Shown here: one piece after another, positions 20,846-28,702 of the stretch
How the letters are laid out: every line of letters starts with the position of its first letter
Position numbering within the stretch: position 1 is the first letter of the stretch
DNA from: CAWCUK01 sp963798775
Lineage (GTDB): Bacteria > Bacteroidota > Ignavibacteria > Ignavibacteriales > Ignavibacteriaceae
NCBI GenBank assembly: GCA_963798775.1
Contig: CAWCUK010000001.1
Span: 744,001 to 808,000, forward strand
DNA length: 64,000 bases
Direction: 5' to 3'
The notes under the pieces: generated by a model
What the model saw: the letters and a program-made list of their open reading frames with translations, nothing else
Databases searched by the model: none
What the model was told of the DNA's origin: nothing
Translations under genes and position numbers: made by a program

Positions 20846-21277
20846 TTAAATTTTATGATGTGATTTGGGATTGTGATTTCCAACTTATGAAATTTTTCCC
20901 AACTAAAGGAAATATTATAATCTCTCAAAGTTAATATATTTTAACAAGTTTATGCAACATAAATTTAAATATCTTTATAATTTATTATTATAGATTTGTG
21001 GTAAATCCTCTTCCTTCTTATCCAACCCTCCCTTGACTTTGCCACTTTTTCTTGTATTTTTGAATACAAAAAAGGATTAGTTTTATAGCCGATTTGTTAC
21101 AAGGGTAATTTTTTTATTATGTTTTTAACCGAGTAGCAAATTTATGCCGATTTAGGGATTACTCTGGTCGGTTTTTTGTTTTTTAGTGGAACTTTTAAAA
21201 AAGGAGATAGTGTATAAATAAGTGATACCCATTTTTATGAATTGCTTTTTTAAACCACAAAAAAAAGGAAGGCAGCG
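20846..21277. other. 432-bp intergenic region with divergent promoters and a structured leader
   Basis: It separates the minus-strand polysaccharide operon from a plus-strand small gene. The left 180 bp is AT-rich and must carry the operon promoter, but I see no unambiguous -35/-10 pair. The right part holds a plus-strand promoter (21033-21060) and a leader of about 210 nt with two inverted repeats. The first is GAGTA/TACTC with ACC/GGT (21128-21168), competing with ACCGA/TCGGT (21128-21172) just before a T-run. The second is a long stem, GTGG plus TTTAAAAAAG (21186-21203) pairing with CTTTTTTAAA plus CCAC (21245-21258). I find no coding sequence here. Confidence 0.6.
21033..21060 (+). promoter_or_regulatory. 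sigma-70-like promoter for the leader and small gene
   Basis: TTGACT at 21033-21038, a 16-bp spacer and TATTTT at 21055-21060. Transcription would begin near 21067, giving a leader of about 210 nt before the 82-residue gene. The match is moderate, but the position fits the structured leader that follows. Confidence 0.45.
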
Positions 21278-21526
21278 ATGAAAACTATTAAAGCAAAAAT
21301 AGATAATCCTTTATCAGATTTAATTAGCGACGATATTTATGATCTTCTTAGCTCACAAGGTTTAATTGATGAGAAATCCGTTAGAGATTATCAAATAAGA
21401 AAGAAATTTAAACAATTAAGAGCTAGTAAAGTTAGCGCGGGGGATGCTATTGACGCAATAAGAGAAGAATATCCTTATCTGCAATTTGATACTATTAGAA
21501 AAATAGTTTACCAAATAAGTAAATAA
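21278..21526 (+). CDS. small protein of unknown function (82 aa)
   Basis: I do not recognise the family. The start is the ATG at 21278, preceded by an AAGGAAGG ribosome-binding site. The protein is charged and helical by inspection, with no signal peptide or membrane segment. A central basic stretch (RKKFKQLRASK, about residues 47-57) is followed by AGDAIDAIREEYPYL, which looks like a helical, possibly helix-turn-helix, region. It has a long structured leader and is followed at once by a separate promoter and small RNA. A nucleic-acid-binding regulator is possible but is only a guess. Confidence 0.7.
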   Translation: MKTIKAKIDNPLSDLISDDIYDLLSSQGLIDEKSVRDYQIRKKFKQLRASKVSAGDAIDAIREEYPYLQFDTIRKIVYQISK

Positions 21527-21533
21527 ATATTGC

Positions 21534-21562
21534 TTGACAAAAAAATGATATCATTATATATT
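21534..21562 (+). promoter_or_regulatory. consensus sigma-70 promoter of candidate small RNA
   Basis: TTGACA at 21534-21539, a 17-bp spacer and TATATT at 21557-21562: the -35 box matches the consensus fully and the spacing is ideal. It lies just after the stop codon of the 82-residue gene. The predicted start near 21569 coincides with the first base of the first RNA stem. Confidence 0.75.
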
Positions 21563-21568
21563 TCTAAT

Positions 21569-21657
21569 GACTCTTTCAGAGGGTTCTCCCCTGCCCTTTG
21601 ATGCAAATGAGTCGGGCCCAGAGTTACCCCCATCTCTGGGCCTTTTATTTTTATTTA
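21569..21657 (+). ncRNA. candidate small RNA or attenuator with intrinsic terminator
   Basis: About 85 nt with no coding sequence. Stem 1 pairs GACTC (21569-21573) with GAGTC (21609-21613). Inside it a 7-bp stem pairs CAGAGGG (21577-21583) with CCCTTTG (21594-21600) and closes a C-rich loop. Directly after lies a perfect 9-bp terminator stem, GGCCCAGAG (21615-21623) with CTCTGGGCC (21634-21642), also with a C-rich loop, followed by a T-rich tract to 21657. It has its own promoter. C-rich single-stranded loops are typical of small RNAs that pair with Shine-Dalgarno sites. It could instead be a cis leader of the DUF3098 gene, which starts 10 bp further on. Confidence 0.6.
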
Positions 21658-21667
21658 TGGAGTTTTT

Positions 21668-21964
21668 ATGGCTAAAGTAGTTAAGAAAAAAGGCTCTAAG
21701 TCTTCTAAAAAAGTTTCTGTTTCCCCATTTAAAATTTATTGGGCTAAACAAAATTATTATTTACTTTTTTTAGGAATAGGTCTTATTGTTTTAGGTTTTT
21801 ATTTTATGACTTTGGGAGGCTGGCAAAGTACCGCTTCTTTGGTTATTAGTCCAATTCTATTAATTATTGGTTATTTATTTGTTATTCCCTCTTCTATTCT
21901 GTACCGGCCAAAAGTAGTTGAACAGAATTCTAAGGAGAATGAAGTTGCTGCTAGCAAAGGTTAG
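21668..21964 (+). CDS. DUF3098 family membrane protein
   Basis: A 98-residue protein with a lysine-rich N-terminus (about residues 1-22) and two transmembrane helices (about 30-50 and 57-77). The pattern matches DUF3098, a small inner-membrane family common in Bacteroidota, often near cell-division genes; its function is unknown. The ATG at 21668 follows a GGAG site. Its 3' end overlaps the start of the EutN-like gene by about 26 bp. Confidence 0.75.
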   Translation: MAKVVKKKGSKSSKKVSVSPFKIYWAKQNYYLLFLGIGLIVLGFYFMTLGGWQSTASLVISPILLIIGYLFVIPSSILYRPKVVEQNSKENEVAASKG

Positions 21965-22235
21965 GGGGAATATAGTATCAACTCAAAAAAATGTTTATCT
22001 AAAAGGGCACAAACTTTTATTAATTAAACAAATTAATTTAGACGGCAATTTTATCGGCAGCAAAGATATTATTGCGTTGGATTTAGTTGATGCCGGAATT
22101 GGGGATACAGTTTTAGTTGTTCAGGAAGGAAGTGCCGTTAAACAAATTCTTGGCCATCGAAACGCTCCTGTGCATACTATTATAGTTGCAATTGTTGATG
22201 AAATTGATGTAATTAAAAATAAAATTCATCCATAA
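21939..22235 (+). CDS. orphan microcompartment vertex protein (EutN/CcmL, BMC-P)
   Basis: About 99 residues matching the pentameric shell-vertex family of bacterial microcompartments: LLAKVRGNIVSTQK, KGHKLLLIKQIN, DIIALDLVDAGIGDTVLVVQEGSA and APVHTIIVAIVDEI correspond to the conserved beta-barrel. An ATG at 21939 is one base from the AAGGAG site; a TTG at 21945 has better spacing (7 nt) and may be the real start. No hexameric BMC-H shell protein, aldehyde dehydrogenase or signature enzyme is present in the window. It lies between the DUF3098 gene and dprA. Identification is strong; the role outside a shell is unknown. Confidence 0.88.
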   Translation: MKLLLAKVRGNIVSTQKNVYLKGHKLLLIKQINLDGNFIGSKDIIALDLVDAGIGDTVLVVQEGSAVKQILGHRNAPVHTIIVAIVDEIDVIKNKIHP

Positions 22236-22250
22236 AGCTTTTTATCTGTT

Positions 22251-23372
22251 TTGACTAAACTTTCGTTCGATCAGTTAGTTAATTTAAGACTTCTTCTTTC
22301 AGTAGATGGAATCGGACCGGGGAAAATTAGAGTTTTACTTTCCAAACTAAAAACTACCGAAAATATTCTCTCTTCAAATTTTAATACTCTTGCCCAAATT
22401 GAAGGGATTAGTTTAAATCTAGCAAAAAAAATACTTCAAATTAATTTATTACGGAAAGAATTTTCTCAATCTATTGAGGATGAATTTTATCATCTGACAA
22501 AACTAAAGACAAAAATAATTACTATTTGGGATAAAGAATATCCAAGCCTGCTAAAAAAAATTTATGACCCTCCGCTAATATTATACGCTAAAGGAAATTT
22601 TCAGGAGGAGGATAATTATTCTATAGGCGTGGTAGGAACAAGGCTCCCTACTAATTACGGCAAAGTTCAGGCAGAAAGATTAACACGTGAATTAATTGAT
22701 CAAGGAATAACTGTTGTAAGCGGAATGGCCAGAGGAATCGATTCTATTGCACATGAAACTTGTTTGAAAAACAACCGACGGACAATTGCAGTAATCGGTT
22801 CCGGTATGGATGTTATTTATCCGCCGGAAAATAAAAAAATATTTGAACAAATAGCTGAATCGGGAGTTGTTGTTTCTGAATTTAATTTAGGAACAAAACC
22901 GGATGCACAAAATTTTCCGAAAAGAAATAGAATTATTTCCGGTTTAAGTTTGGGAATTGTAGTTGTTGAAACAAAAATAACAGGCGGCGCTATGCAAACA
23001 GCCAGATTGGCGCTTGAGCAAAATCGTGAAGTTTTTGCTGTTCCGGGAAATTTGGGTGTGAAGCAATCGGAAGGAACAAATATAATTATTCAGCGCGGGG
23101 AAGCTAAATTGATTAGTAATGCCGAAGATATTTTAGTAGAGTTAGAACTTAAATTAAAACCTTTAGTAGGAAAAAATATTCCAAGACAGCAAAATGATTT
23201 AAATCTGTTTGAAGAAAAAATAATCGGATCTCTCGGTGCAGAGCCGCTGCAGATTGATAAAATTGCGACTTTAACAAATTTAACTACGGCTGATTGTCTT
23301 GTACATCTTCTATCATTAGAATTTAAAGGATTGGTAAAGCAGCTTCCCGGTAAGATGTTTGCGGTTTTATAA
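22251..23372 (+). CDS. dprA: DNA processing protein DprA
   Basis: Binds incoming single-stranded DNA during natural transformation and loads RecA. 373 residues: an N-terminal helix-hairpin-helix region (about 18-60), the Rossmann-like DprA/Smf domain with GVVGTRLPTNYGK, VSGMARGIDSIAHE and GSGMDVIYPPEN, then the EQNREVFAVPG motif, and a C-terminal winged helix (about 315-370). The start is a TTG at 22251; no in-frame ATG occurs before the conserved region. No other competence gene lies nearby. Confidence 0.95.
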   Translation: MTKLSFDQLVNLRLLLSVDGIGPGKIRVLLSKLKTTENILSSNFNTLAQIEGISLNLAKKILQINLLRKEFSQSIEDEFYHLTKLKTKIITIWDKEYPSLLKKIYDPPLILYAKGNFQEEDNYSIGVVGTRLPTNYGKVQAERLTRELIDQGITVVSGMARGIDSIAHETCLKNNRRTIAVIGSGMDVIYPPENKKIFEQIAESGVVVSEFNLGTKPDAQNFPKRNRIISGLSLGIVVVETKITGGAMQTARLALEQNREVFAVPGNLGVKQSEGTNIIIQRGEAKLISNAEDILVELELKLKPLVGKNIPRQQNDLNLFEEKIIGSLGAEPLQIDKIATLTNLTTADCLVHLLSLEFKGLVKQLPGKMFAVL

Positions 23373-23374
23373 AA

Positions 23375-24667
23375 TTAATATTTCTTCTTTTTTCCCCACA
23401 AAAACTTCAACCATTCTTTTAATTTCTTTTCCTGGCCATTCTCTGTGGGAAAATAAAATTGAGTACTTTTTATTTCTTCAGGAAGATAATCTTCTTCGAC
23501 AAAATGATTTTTAAAATTATGCGCGTATTTATAATTTTTACCGTAACCAATTTCCTTCATTAATTTTGTAGGAGCATTCCTTAAATGAATAGGAACAGCG
23601 AAAAGTGGATTTTGTCTTACTGTAGAAAGTGCTTTATCTATTCCCATATAAGCGGCGTTACTTTTTGGCTGAGAAGCTAAATATGTTGTGCATTGCGCAA
23701 GAATTATTCTGGCCTCAGGCATTCCGATTTTATCTATCGCGCTAAACGCGGCTTCGGCAAGAACAAGACCGTTGGGCGAAGCATTTCCAATATCTTCCGA
23801 GGCCAATATTATTAATCTTCTAGCAATAAATAAAGGATCTTCTCCGCCCTCAATCATTCTTGCAAGCCAGTATAAGGCCGCATCCGGATCACTTCCGCGT
23901 ACACTTTTTATAAAAGCGGATATTACATTATAATGTTCCTCGCCTGCTTTATCATAAAGAATATTTTTTTTCTGAACTATATTTTCTAAAACTATTTTGC
24001 TAATGTTAATAGGTTCAGAATCTATTTCCTGCACTACAGAAGCTTCAAAAATACTTAAAAGTGATCTAGCGTCACCGCCGGATAAATAAATCAAAAACTT
24101 AAAATCAATATCTTCAATGTTTAACGAAGATAGAAATTCATCTGTCTTTATTGCGTTTTCTAAAATTTTTTGAAGATCATCTTGCGAAAGTTCTTCGAGA
24201 ACATAAACTCTTGCGCGAGATCTGAGAGCCGGAATAACTTCGAAAGAAGGATTTTCTGTTGTCGCCCCTATTAGAGTGATTAAACCGTTTTCAACAGAAT
24301 GAAGTAAAGCATCTTGCTGCGCTTTATTAAAACGATGAATCTCATCAATGAAAAGGATAGTTCGTTTATTCAGATTTTTATTTTGGGTAGCAATTTCAAT
24401 AATCGCGCGAATATCTTTTACTCCCGATGATACTGCATTTATTTGATGAAATTCAGCGTTTGTTTGTTCGGCAATAATTTTTGCTATTGTAGTTTTTCCG
24501 GTGCCGGGCGGGCCCCAAAGTATAAATGAAGAAAGCGTATCATTTTCGATCATCAAACGTATCGGTTTACCTTCGCCTAAAAGATGTTTTTGTCCTTGAA
24601 ATTCTTTAATATTTTTTGGACGAACACGTTCGGCTAGTGGAATTTGCGGCAGGTTTAATTTTGTCAT
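23375..24667 (-). CDS. rarA: replication-associated recombination protein A (AAA+ ATPase)
   Basis: A homologue of MgsA/RarA/WRNIP1 that acts at stalled replication forks. 430 residues, with Walker A GPPGTGKT (52-59), Walker B FIDEIHRFNK (106-115), sensor GATTENPSF, and the C-terminal tetramerisation domain with LRNAPTKLMKEIGYGKNYKYAH. It ends two bases from the dprA stop, so the two genes converge with almost no spacer. It is 2 bp downstream of the ftsB-like gene in a run with ddl. Confidence 0.96.
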   Translation of the reverse strand: MTKLNLPQIPLAERVRPKNIKEFQGQKHLLGEGKPIRLMIENDTLSSFILWGPPGTGKTTIAKIIAEQTNAEFHQINAVSSGVKDIRAIIEIATQNKNLNKRTILFIDEIHRFNKAQQDALLHSVENGLITLIGATTENPSFEVIPALRSRARVYVLEELSQDDLQKILENAIKTDEFLSSLNIEDIDFKFLIYLSGGDARSLLSIFEASVVQEIDSEPINISKIVLENIVQKKNILYDKAGEEHYNVISAFIKSVRGSDPDAALYWLARMIEGGEDPLFIARRLIILASEDIGNASPNGLVLAEAAFSAIDKIGMPEARIILAQCTTYLASQPKSNAAYMGIDKALSTVRQNPLFAVPIHLRNAPTKLMKEIGYGKNYKYAHNFKNHFVEEDYLPEEIKSTQFYFPTENGQEKKLKEWLKFLWGKKKKY

Positions 24668-24669
24668 CT

Positions 24670-24963
24670 CTACTTCTCAATAATTTCAATAGATCGTTCC
24701 CCTTTACGAATCATATGATATTTTTCCCTGGCTACTTTTTCTATTTTTGCAGGAATTTTTCTTTTTAATGAATCTATTTCGGCTTCCAATGATTTATTTT
24801 CTTCATCAACTTTAGAAATTTTTTCATTTAACGAATTTAATTCGCTTTGCAGTTTTACATATTTAAGGATTCCGTATTCATTAAAAAATAAATAAGTTAA
24901 ACCAACGATGAATACTACTAAGAAAATATAAAACTTAACTTTTTTTGAATTTAATTTTGACAT
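24670..24963 (-). CDS. septum formation initiator, FtsB/DivIC family
   Basis: A 97-residue bitopic protein: a short cytoplasmic N-terminus, one transmembrane helix (about residues 10-29), then a periplasmic coiled coil (about 33-75), ending with EKVAREKYHMIRKGE, the conserved FtsB/DivIC tail that contacts FtsL and FtsQ in the divisome. Its ATG overlaps the ddl stop (TAATG), so translation is coupled to cell-wall precursor synthesis. Confidence 0.85.
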   Translation of the reverse strand: MSKLNSKKVKFYIFLVVFIVGLTYLFFNEYGILKYVKLQSELNSLNEKISKVDEENKSLEAEIDSLKRKIPAKIEKVAREKYHMIRKGERSIEIIEK

Positions 24964-25964
24964 TACAAACTTAGCTTTATAATTCTTTCAATTAATTCTT
25001 CAAAGGAAATTCCCACTGCCTTTGCCATTTTAGGAACCAGACTTGTCGAAGTCATACCGGGTAAAGTATTTACTTCCAGACAAAACGGTTTATAATTATT
25101 ATTTACTCTAAAATCAGCGCGGCCGTACACTTCGCAGCCTAAAGCATAAAAAGCTTTTAACGCTTGTTCCTGTATTTGTTTTGCGGCTTTTTGGGGAATA
25201 TCAGCCGGAACAATATACTCGCTCATACCGGAAGTATATTTACACTCATAATCATAAAGATCATGCTTCGGTTTAATTTCTAAAACAGGAAGCGCTTTAT
25301 TTTCTAATACCGCAACTGTTATCTCATGTCCGGGAATATATTCTTCAATTAAGGCTTTTTCAGAAAATTGATGAGCAAGTTGAATGGCGGCATGAACCTC
25401 ATCCTCTTTTTTGCAGATTGTTAATCCAACTGTTGAACCCTGATCATTTGGTTTTATTACACAAGGATATCCTACATTTTTTGTAATCATTTTAGCTATC
25501 GCCGCATCGGCGGCTTCATTTATATGAACCGCAAACCATTTGGGAGTCGGTATATTGTAATGCTGAAATAATATTTTCGACATCACTTTATCCATGGATA
25601 TTGCACTTGGCAAAACTTTGGATCCGGTATAATTAATTCCGCGCATTTCCAGCAGAGATTGTATTGCCCCGTCTTCTCCCCATTTACCGTGCAAAGCTAA
25701 AAAAGCAAGATCAACTTCATCAAAATATTTTGAAAAAATACACTCGCCTACTTTTCGATTGGAAATTTCCACAAAATCTTCTTCAGAGAAAAAATCATCT
25801 CTATTTTTCGGTTGATTAACACCGTAAGCAGGATCAATTAAAATTGTTTCGTATCCTAAATTTTTTAACGCGTTATATATTGAAGCTCCGGACGATTTGG
25901 AAACAGCCCTTTCCGGGGATGTTCCTCCCAGAAGTAATGCGATTTTGGGTTTATTCTGAGGCAT
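24963..25964 (-). CDS. ddl: D-alanine--D-alanine ligase
   Basis: ATP-grasp enzyme that makes D-Ala-D-Ala for peptidoglycan. 333 residues, with the N-terminal LLGGTSPERAVSKSSG, the Ser-containing ALHGKWGEDGAIQS, the ATP-site CVIKPNDQGSTVGLT, the omega-loop YDYECKYTSGMSEY and the metal-binding CLEVNTLPGMTSTS. All expected catalytic positions are present. It is followed by ftsB-like and rarA, and preceded by a 28-bp gap to the aldolase gene. Confidence 0.96.
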   Translation of the reverse strand: MPQNKPKIALLLGGTSPERAVSKSSGASIYNALKNLGYETILIDPAYGVNQPKNRDDFFSEEDFVEISNRKVGECIFSKYFDEVDLAFLALHGKWGEDGAIQSLLEMRGINYTGSKVLPSAISMDKVMSKILFQHYNIPTPKWFAVHINEAADAAIAKMITKNVGYPCVIKPNDQGSTVGLTICKKEDEVHAAIQLAHQFSEKALIEEYIPGHEITVAVLENKALPVLEIKPKHDLYDYECKYTSGMSEYIVPADIPQKAAKQIQEQALKAFYALGCEVYGRADFRVNNNYKPFCLEVNTLPGMTSTSLVPKMAKAVGISFEELIERIIKLSL

Positions 25965-25992
25965 ATAAATTTTCTCTTTCTAACAAACTTAT

Positions 25993-26649
25993 CTAAAAAA
26001 CATTTCTTTCGTCTTGTACAATTCCATAAATTCCTTTTGAAATATTAAATAATTCCAAAACTTTTTCTTCAGGTAATTCTTTTTCACCGCCGAGAATTCG
26101 GCTCATACAGATTGTTTTTGCGGCATGCTCAAGTTTTTCCATTTTAAAATACGCGTCATCCAAATTTTTACCAAGAGTAACCGCACCATGATTTTGTAAA
26201 AGCAGTGCCCAAGCATAATCAATAAATGGTTCCATACTTAGAGGAAGTGCATCTGTTGAAGGGGTAGCAAATTTACATAAAGGTACTTTTCCTAAAGTAA
26301 GAATTACCTCAGGAAAAATATTTTTAACTAAACCTTCCCCGGAAGACGCAAACGCAGTAGCAAAAACCGGGTGACAGTGAACAACAGCGTTAACTTCCGG
26401 ACGGCGAGAGTACGCGAATAGATGAATTTTATATTCTGTTGAAACTTTTCCTTCTCCGGAAAGTTTATTACCCGCGGCATCAATTTCTATAATATCCTTT
26501 TCTGTTACATCGCCTTTACAAATTCCGGAGCGGGTAAAAAGAAATGTGTTTTGAGGAGTTACCGCGGAAATATTTCCATCATACGCGGCAACAAATCCTT
26601 TTTCATAAATTTTATGACATATTTCAACTAATTTCCTTTTAAGCGACAT
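25993..26649 (-). CDS. class II aldolase/adducin family protein
   Basis: A 218-residue zinc-dependent aldolase of the L-fuculose-1-phosphate aldolase/RhaD group, or a methylthioribulose-phosphate dehydratase relative. The residues needed are visible: Glu72 in STEYKIH, His91 and His93 in VHCHP, and His154 in QNHGAVTLG. The N-terminal YDGNIS is the phosphate-binding loop. Its start lies within the upstream oxidoreductase gene (22-bp overlap). Substrate is not settled by sequence; a sugar phosphate is likely. Confidence 0.85.
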   Translation of the reverse strand: MSLKRKLVEICHKIYEKGFVAAYDGNISAVTPQNTFLFTRSGICKGDVTEKDIIEIDAAGNKLSGEGKVSTEYKIHLFAYSRRPEVNAVVHCHPVFATAFASSGEGLVKNIFPEVILTLGKVPLCKFATPSTDALPLSMEPFIDYAWALLLQNHGAVTLGKNLDDAYFKMEKLEHAAKTICMSRILGGEKELPEEKVLELFNISKGIYGIVQDERNVF

Positions 26650-27626
26650 TTATTTTCCAACTCTTCCATTATTCTCATATTTATTAATCCATCATTACCG
26701 GTAATTTGTGGTACTTCATTTTTTAAGAAGGAATTTTGTACGGATTTAATAAGTCCTAACTGTTTATTTCCCCGTTTCCTAAAGGTTTTTTTCGCTTCAC
26801 CTTCTAATAAAATAGTAACTTTAGAAGAAGCATGTTTATTCCCAATTAATCCTTCTATACTGATAGCACCTTTATGGCCCAGAATCTCAATTCTGTTAAA
26901 AGCTTTTTTTACATTAAAAGAAACATTAAAATAACCGAATCCGCTTTTTTCAAAAGTAACTAAAGCGGCGGCAAAATCATCAACTTCACCTTTATAAACA
27001 ATATTTTCAACTACCCCATCAATACTTTTAATCTCACCGCCAAAAAGTCTAAGTAAATCAATCATATGTGTACCAAGATCACGGATTGCGCCTCCGCCGC
27101 TGAGATCTTTATTATACCTAAAATTATTTCCGGGTGCAAAATCGATGTTAAAATTTAGATTTATCGAAACAAGTTTACCCAAATATTGATTTTCAAGAAG
27201 TTCTTTGGTTTTTATTATTAACGGATGAAACCGGTAAGAATAATTTACACTTATTTGAACTCCGTTAGCCTCGCATGCTTTAACCATTTCTTCAGCTTGC
27301 TTAGAAGTAACAGCTAAAGGTTTTTCGCAAAGAATATGTTTACCGGCTTCGGCGGCTTTTATTACCTGTTCAAAATGATGAAGATTCGCGCTCCCGATAT
27401 AAACAGCATCTATCTCCGATTTTAAAAAATCGGAATAGTTACTATAAACTCCGGAAATTCCGAATTTATCGGCAATTGATTTTGCGCGGGATTGTGTATT
27501 GCTGAATACTGAGGCTACTGTACTTTTTCTTAATAAGGTAATGGTAGGAATGAAAGCTGTTTCAGCAAATTTTCCGCAGCCTGCTACACCCCAATTTAGT
27601 TTTTTCTTCCTGCTAATACTGCTCAT
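26628..27626 (-). CDS. Gfo/Idh/MocA family oxidoreductase
   Basis: A 332-residue NAD(P)-dependent sugar or inositol dehydrogenase-like protein. The N-terminal Rossmann domain has WGVAGCGKFAETAF, the conserved HILCEKPLA motif lies near residue 100, and GGAIRDLGTHMIDLLR near residues 177-192 supplies the catalytic His. It overlaps the class II aldolase by 22 bp, so the two may act on the same carbohydrate. Only two genes form the pair, so the pathway is unknown. Confidence 0.88.
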   Translation of the reverse strand: MSSISRKKKLNWGVAGCGKFAETAFIPTITLLRKSTVASVFSNTQSRAKSIADKFGISGVYSNYSDFLKSEIDAVYIGSANLHHFEQVIKAAEAGKHILCEKPLAVTSKQAEEMVKACEANGVQISVNYSYRFHPLIIKTKELLENQYLGKLVSINLNFNIDFAPGNNFRYNKDLSGGGAIRDLGTHMIDLLRLFGGEIKSIDGVVENIVYKGEVDDFAAALVTFEKSGFGYFNVSFNVKKAFNRIEILGHKGAISIEGLIGNKHASSKVTILLEGEAKKTFRKRGNKQLGLIKSVQNSFLKNEVPQITGNDGLINMRIMEELENKCRLKGN

Positions 27627-27643
27627 CCGGTTTTTCTATTTTA

Positions 27644-28609
27644 TTACGCAATTTTTTTAAACAGCTTCAAACGTTCCATTAACTTTTTTACAGGCTTTGA
27701 ATTCTGCATGATATAAAAATGCACACTTGGTACATTTTTAGAAATTAATTCTTCAACTTGTTTTGCGGCCCATTCCACACCAATATCTAAAACATGTTCC
27801 GGTTTTGCTTCATTTACTTCATCAACAAGTTCATCCGGGAGATTTATATAAAAATTTTTGGGAACGTTTATTAAATGAGATTTAGATGTTAATATTTTCA
27901 ATCCCGGTATTATCGGAACTTCTATTCCCATCTCTCTACACTGATCCACAAAATCAAAATAAACTTTATTATCGTAGAACATTTGTGTAACAACATAATC
28001 CGCGCCGGCATCAACTTTTGCTTTTACATATTTTATATCATGTTTTAGACTGGGTGCTTCAAAATGTTTTTCCGGATAACCGCTTACGCCTACACAAAAA
28101 CTTGATGGCTTTGCATCCAATAAATTTTCTTCTAAATATTTTCCATGATTCATAGCTACAATTTGTTTTACCAAATCAACCGCGTAAGGATTTATACTTT
28201 TTCCTTCGGGAACAGGTTTTTCATAACCGCTGTCATCGCCTCTGATTGCCAGAACATTTTCAATTCCTAAGTAGCTTAATTCAATTAAAAAATCTTCTGT
28301 TTCTTCTCTTGTAAATCCTTTGGTAAGAATATGCGGAACAGCATCAATGTTATACTTATTCTGAATTAAAGCGCATATGCCAAGAGTTCCTGGTCTTTTT
28401 CTTTTAATTTTTTTATGGATTCCGGTGGGAGTTTCGTCATAAACTATTTCAGCCGCATGGCTTGTAATATCTATAAACGGCGGATGATATTTTACAATGT
28501 CATCAATAACCGCTAAAAGACTTTTTATATCTCCGCCTCTTTTTGGCGGAATCAGTTCAAAACTTATTAATGGTTCTTTAGCTGTGGCTAAATGTTCTAT
28601 TACTTTCAT
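27644..28609 (-). CDS. metF: methylenetetrahydrofolate reductase
   Basis: FAD enzyme that reduces 5,10-methylene-THF to 5-methyl-THF for methionine synthesis. 321 residues in a TIM barrel: SFELIPPKRGGD at the N-terminus with the catalytic Glu, DITSHAAE, LSYLGIENVLAIRGDD in the FAD-binding region, GVSGYPEKH, and DYVVTQMFYD. Length and motifs are normal. It lies 17 bp upstream of the oxidoreductase gene on the same strand; a functional link is not evident. Confidence 0.95.
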   Translation of the reverse strand: MKVIEHLATAKEPLISFELIPPKRGGDIKSLLAVIDDIVKYHPPFIDITSHAAEIVYDETPTGIHKKIKRKRPGTLGICALIQNKYNIDAVPHILTKGFTREETEDFLIELSYLGIENVLAIRGDDSGYEKPVPEGKSINPYAVDLVKQIVAMNHGKYLEENLLDAKPSSFCVGVSGYPEKHFEAPSLKHDIKYVKAKVDAGADYVVTQMFYDNKVYFDFVDQCREMGIEVPIIPGLKILTSKSHLINVPKNFYINLPDELVDEVNEAKPEHVLDIGVEWAAKQVEELISKNVPSVHFYIMQNSKPVKKLMERLKLFKKIA

Positions 28610-28702
28610 TCTCTCTATTTCATATTTATGAAAGACAAATTTAATATTTTATTTATACAATTACGAAATATAAACTATTCTCCCTTTAACTAATGCAAAA
28701 AG

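Noticed and set aside
21200..21219. A three-codon upstream reading frame (GTG TAT AAA TAA) after an AAGGAG-like site in the leader
   Set aside because: Too short to support beyond chance in AT-rich sequence; the bases are better explained as part of the stem-loop.
21554..21751. Minus-strand frame of 65 codons
   Set aside because: It spans the small-RNA terminator and the start of the DUF3098 gene; no ribosome-binding site or recognisable protein.
24963..25964. ddl as a member of a vancomycin-type ligase or a biosynthetic ATP-grasp linked to the PqqD operon
   Set aside because: Motifs and the adjacent divisome gene fit ordinary D-Ala-D-Ala ligase; it is 17 kb from the operon.
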